Below are positions 31,681 to 32,317 of a stretch of 32,317 bases of DNA, piece after piece. The stretch's first letter is position 1. Each line of letters begins with the position of its first letter. The stretch spans positions 1-32,317 of the forward strand of contig CAYMKL010000081.1 of the NCBI GenBank assembly GCA_964390805.1, given 5' to 3'. Under the pieces are notes generated by a model, which worked only from the letters and a program-made list of their open reading frames with translations, was not told the DNA's origin and ran no database searches. The position numbers were made by a program, and so were the translations under genes. Source of the DNA: CAYMKL01 sp964390805. Lineage in GTDB: Bacteria > Chloroflexota > Anaerolineae > VGOG01.

Positions 31681-32241
31681 TAGTGAATTCGGCGGTTCGA
31701 TTTCTGCCTCGGATTCTACTTCCAGATCGGGCTCCGCCTCCACATCTGTCTCCACTTCTGGCTCGAGATCCAGCTCAGCTTCGGTCAACTCAGGCTCGGG
31801 TGGAAGTGGATAAGGTTCTGCACAATAGGGGCAGATTTCCCAACGTATTAGTGACAGCCGACCGCAATGGGGGCAAGCTTTCCTCAGCTCGGTATGGCAA
31901 GCGGGGCAGATAATGAAATCCGGATCGATCCTGTGCTTGCACTCAGGGCACACCGGCTGTTCCTCAGTGATGTCCTGCAACAATGCCTCTTCTTCCAGGG
32001 TCCTGGCATAAGCCTCCGACAGGGTCTCCTGGGGACGAAGAATGATGTAGATGAGCAAGCCCAAAGGCCCGAAGATCAAAACCACCAGAGAGGCGAGCAA
32101 CTGAGCGAAGATATCTCTCGACCGCAAGCGCATGTCGCGGAAGGTCCAGATGACCAAGCTCATCCACAAGGCCGCGGTGAAACAACTGATGAAAGCCACG
32201 ATGGCTAACAGGATTGTCCCGATGTCCTCAAGTTGTGGCAT
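31642..32241 (-). CDS. Membrane protein with phospholipase D-nuclease N-terminal-like helices and two zinc ribbons
   Basis: A 199-residue protein. Two N-terminal helices (IGTILLAIVAFISCFTAALWMSLVIWTF and IFAQLLASLVVLIFGPLGLLIYIIL, then RPQETL) resemble the PLDc_N-type two-helix module. A linker leads to two CxxC...CxxC zinc ribbons: CPECKHRIDPDFIICPAC and CPHCGRLSLIRWEICPYC. The C-terminal ~50 residues are very acidic (EPELTEAELDLEPEVETDVEAEPD), ending in residues encoded by an inverted repeat (LPDTGKETRFSVI). AAGGAG lies upstream; the ATG at 32241 is preferred but a TTG two codons earlier has tighter spacing. It is the first visible gene of the cluster running to 29680. Confidence 0.82.
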   Translation of the reverse strand: MPQLEDIGTILLAIVAFISCFTAALWMSLVIWTFRDMRLRSRDIFAQLLASLVVLIFGPLGLLIYIILRPQETLSEAYARTLEEEALLQDITEEQPVCPECKHRIDPDFIICPACHTELRKACPHCGRLSLIRWEICPYCAEPYPLPPEPELTEAELDLEPEVETDVEAEPDLEVESEAEIEPPNSLPDTGKETRFSVI

Positions 32242-32317
32242 GTCCAATCTGCTCCTTTAAGGGCAATACCCGTGAATGAATGCTCGTTAGGTGATTACCG
32301 AGATGGTGTTGACATCT

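Noticed and set aside
32248..32317. TTGACA near the right end as a plus-strand promoter
   Set aside because: The window ends before any -10 box could be seen, so it cannot be supported.

Overview
The window looks like a chromosomal segment of an uncultivated or environmental member of the Chloroflexota, most likely Anaerolineae. This is inference. It rests on the set alaS / Baseplate_J-like protein / ruvX / mltG, a large secreted protein ending in a YLPLVLK-type tail, YIP1 and pentapeptide proteins, Thr/Pro-rich lipoproteins, and many short dispersed repeats of the CCTTCGA...CTCAGGACA and GGATATT kinds, some read through in frame inside genes. No rRNA, tRNA, CRISPR array or phage module was seen. 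Promoters have ordinary sigma-70 form and several are nearly consensus.

Layout. 0-3.5 kb: two divergent nucleoside-salvage genes, an MtaD-like amidohydrolase fused to a CYTH-like domain (minus) and a pyrimidine-nucleoside phosphorylase (plus), with back-to-back promoters. 3.5-10.6 kb: a minus-strand run starting at alaS and passing through a membrane-anchored Baseplate_J-domain protein, ruvX, mltG and an orphan branched-chain-amino-acid-type binding lipoprotein. 10.6-18.9 kb: a two-gene plus-strand unit with its own promoter and a strong terminator. It encodes a secreted 14-repeat beta-propeller/DUF11/clostripain (C11) protein followed by a cytoplasmic CHAT-protease/STAND-NTPase/TPR protein, so two clan CD peptidases lie side by side. 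18.9-24.4 kb: minus-strand accessory genes (a polytopic GT-C-like membrane protein riddled with repeats, a 190-bp MITE with 8-bp target duplications, a Thr/Pro lipoprotein, a chimeric nitrilase/PIG-L remnant, a YIP1 protein and an HD phosphohydrolase). 24.5-29.7 kb: a phosphate (Pst) locus with pstB1 divergent from pstS / nitroreductase / pstC / pstA / pstB2. 29.7-32.3 kb: a minus-strand cluster of a 27-residue-repeat protein, a rhomboid protease, a pentapeptide protein and a zinc-ribbon membrane protein.

The two most notable systems are these. (1) The Pst transporter has two non-equivalent ATPases. PstB1 has intact Walker A, Walker B and Q-loop but an altered signature (LDGGQ). PstB2 has an intact signature (LSGGQ) but altered Walker A (Lys to Arg), Q-loop (Gln to Ala) and catalytic Glu (to Ala). 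If they pair, one composite ATP site is fully canonical and the other fully degenerate, the arrangement known from asymmetric ABC exporters and CFTR. (2) The C11-propeller / CHAT-STAND-TPR pair could be a sensor-protease system, with one partner outside and one inside the cell.
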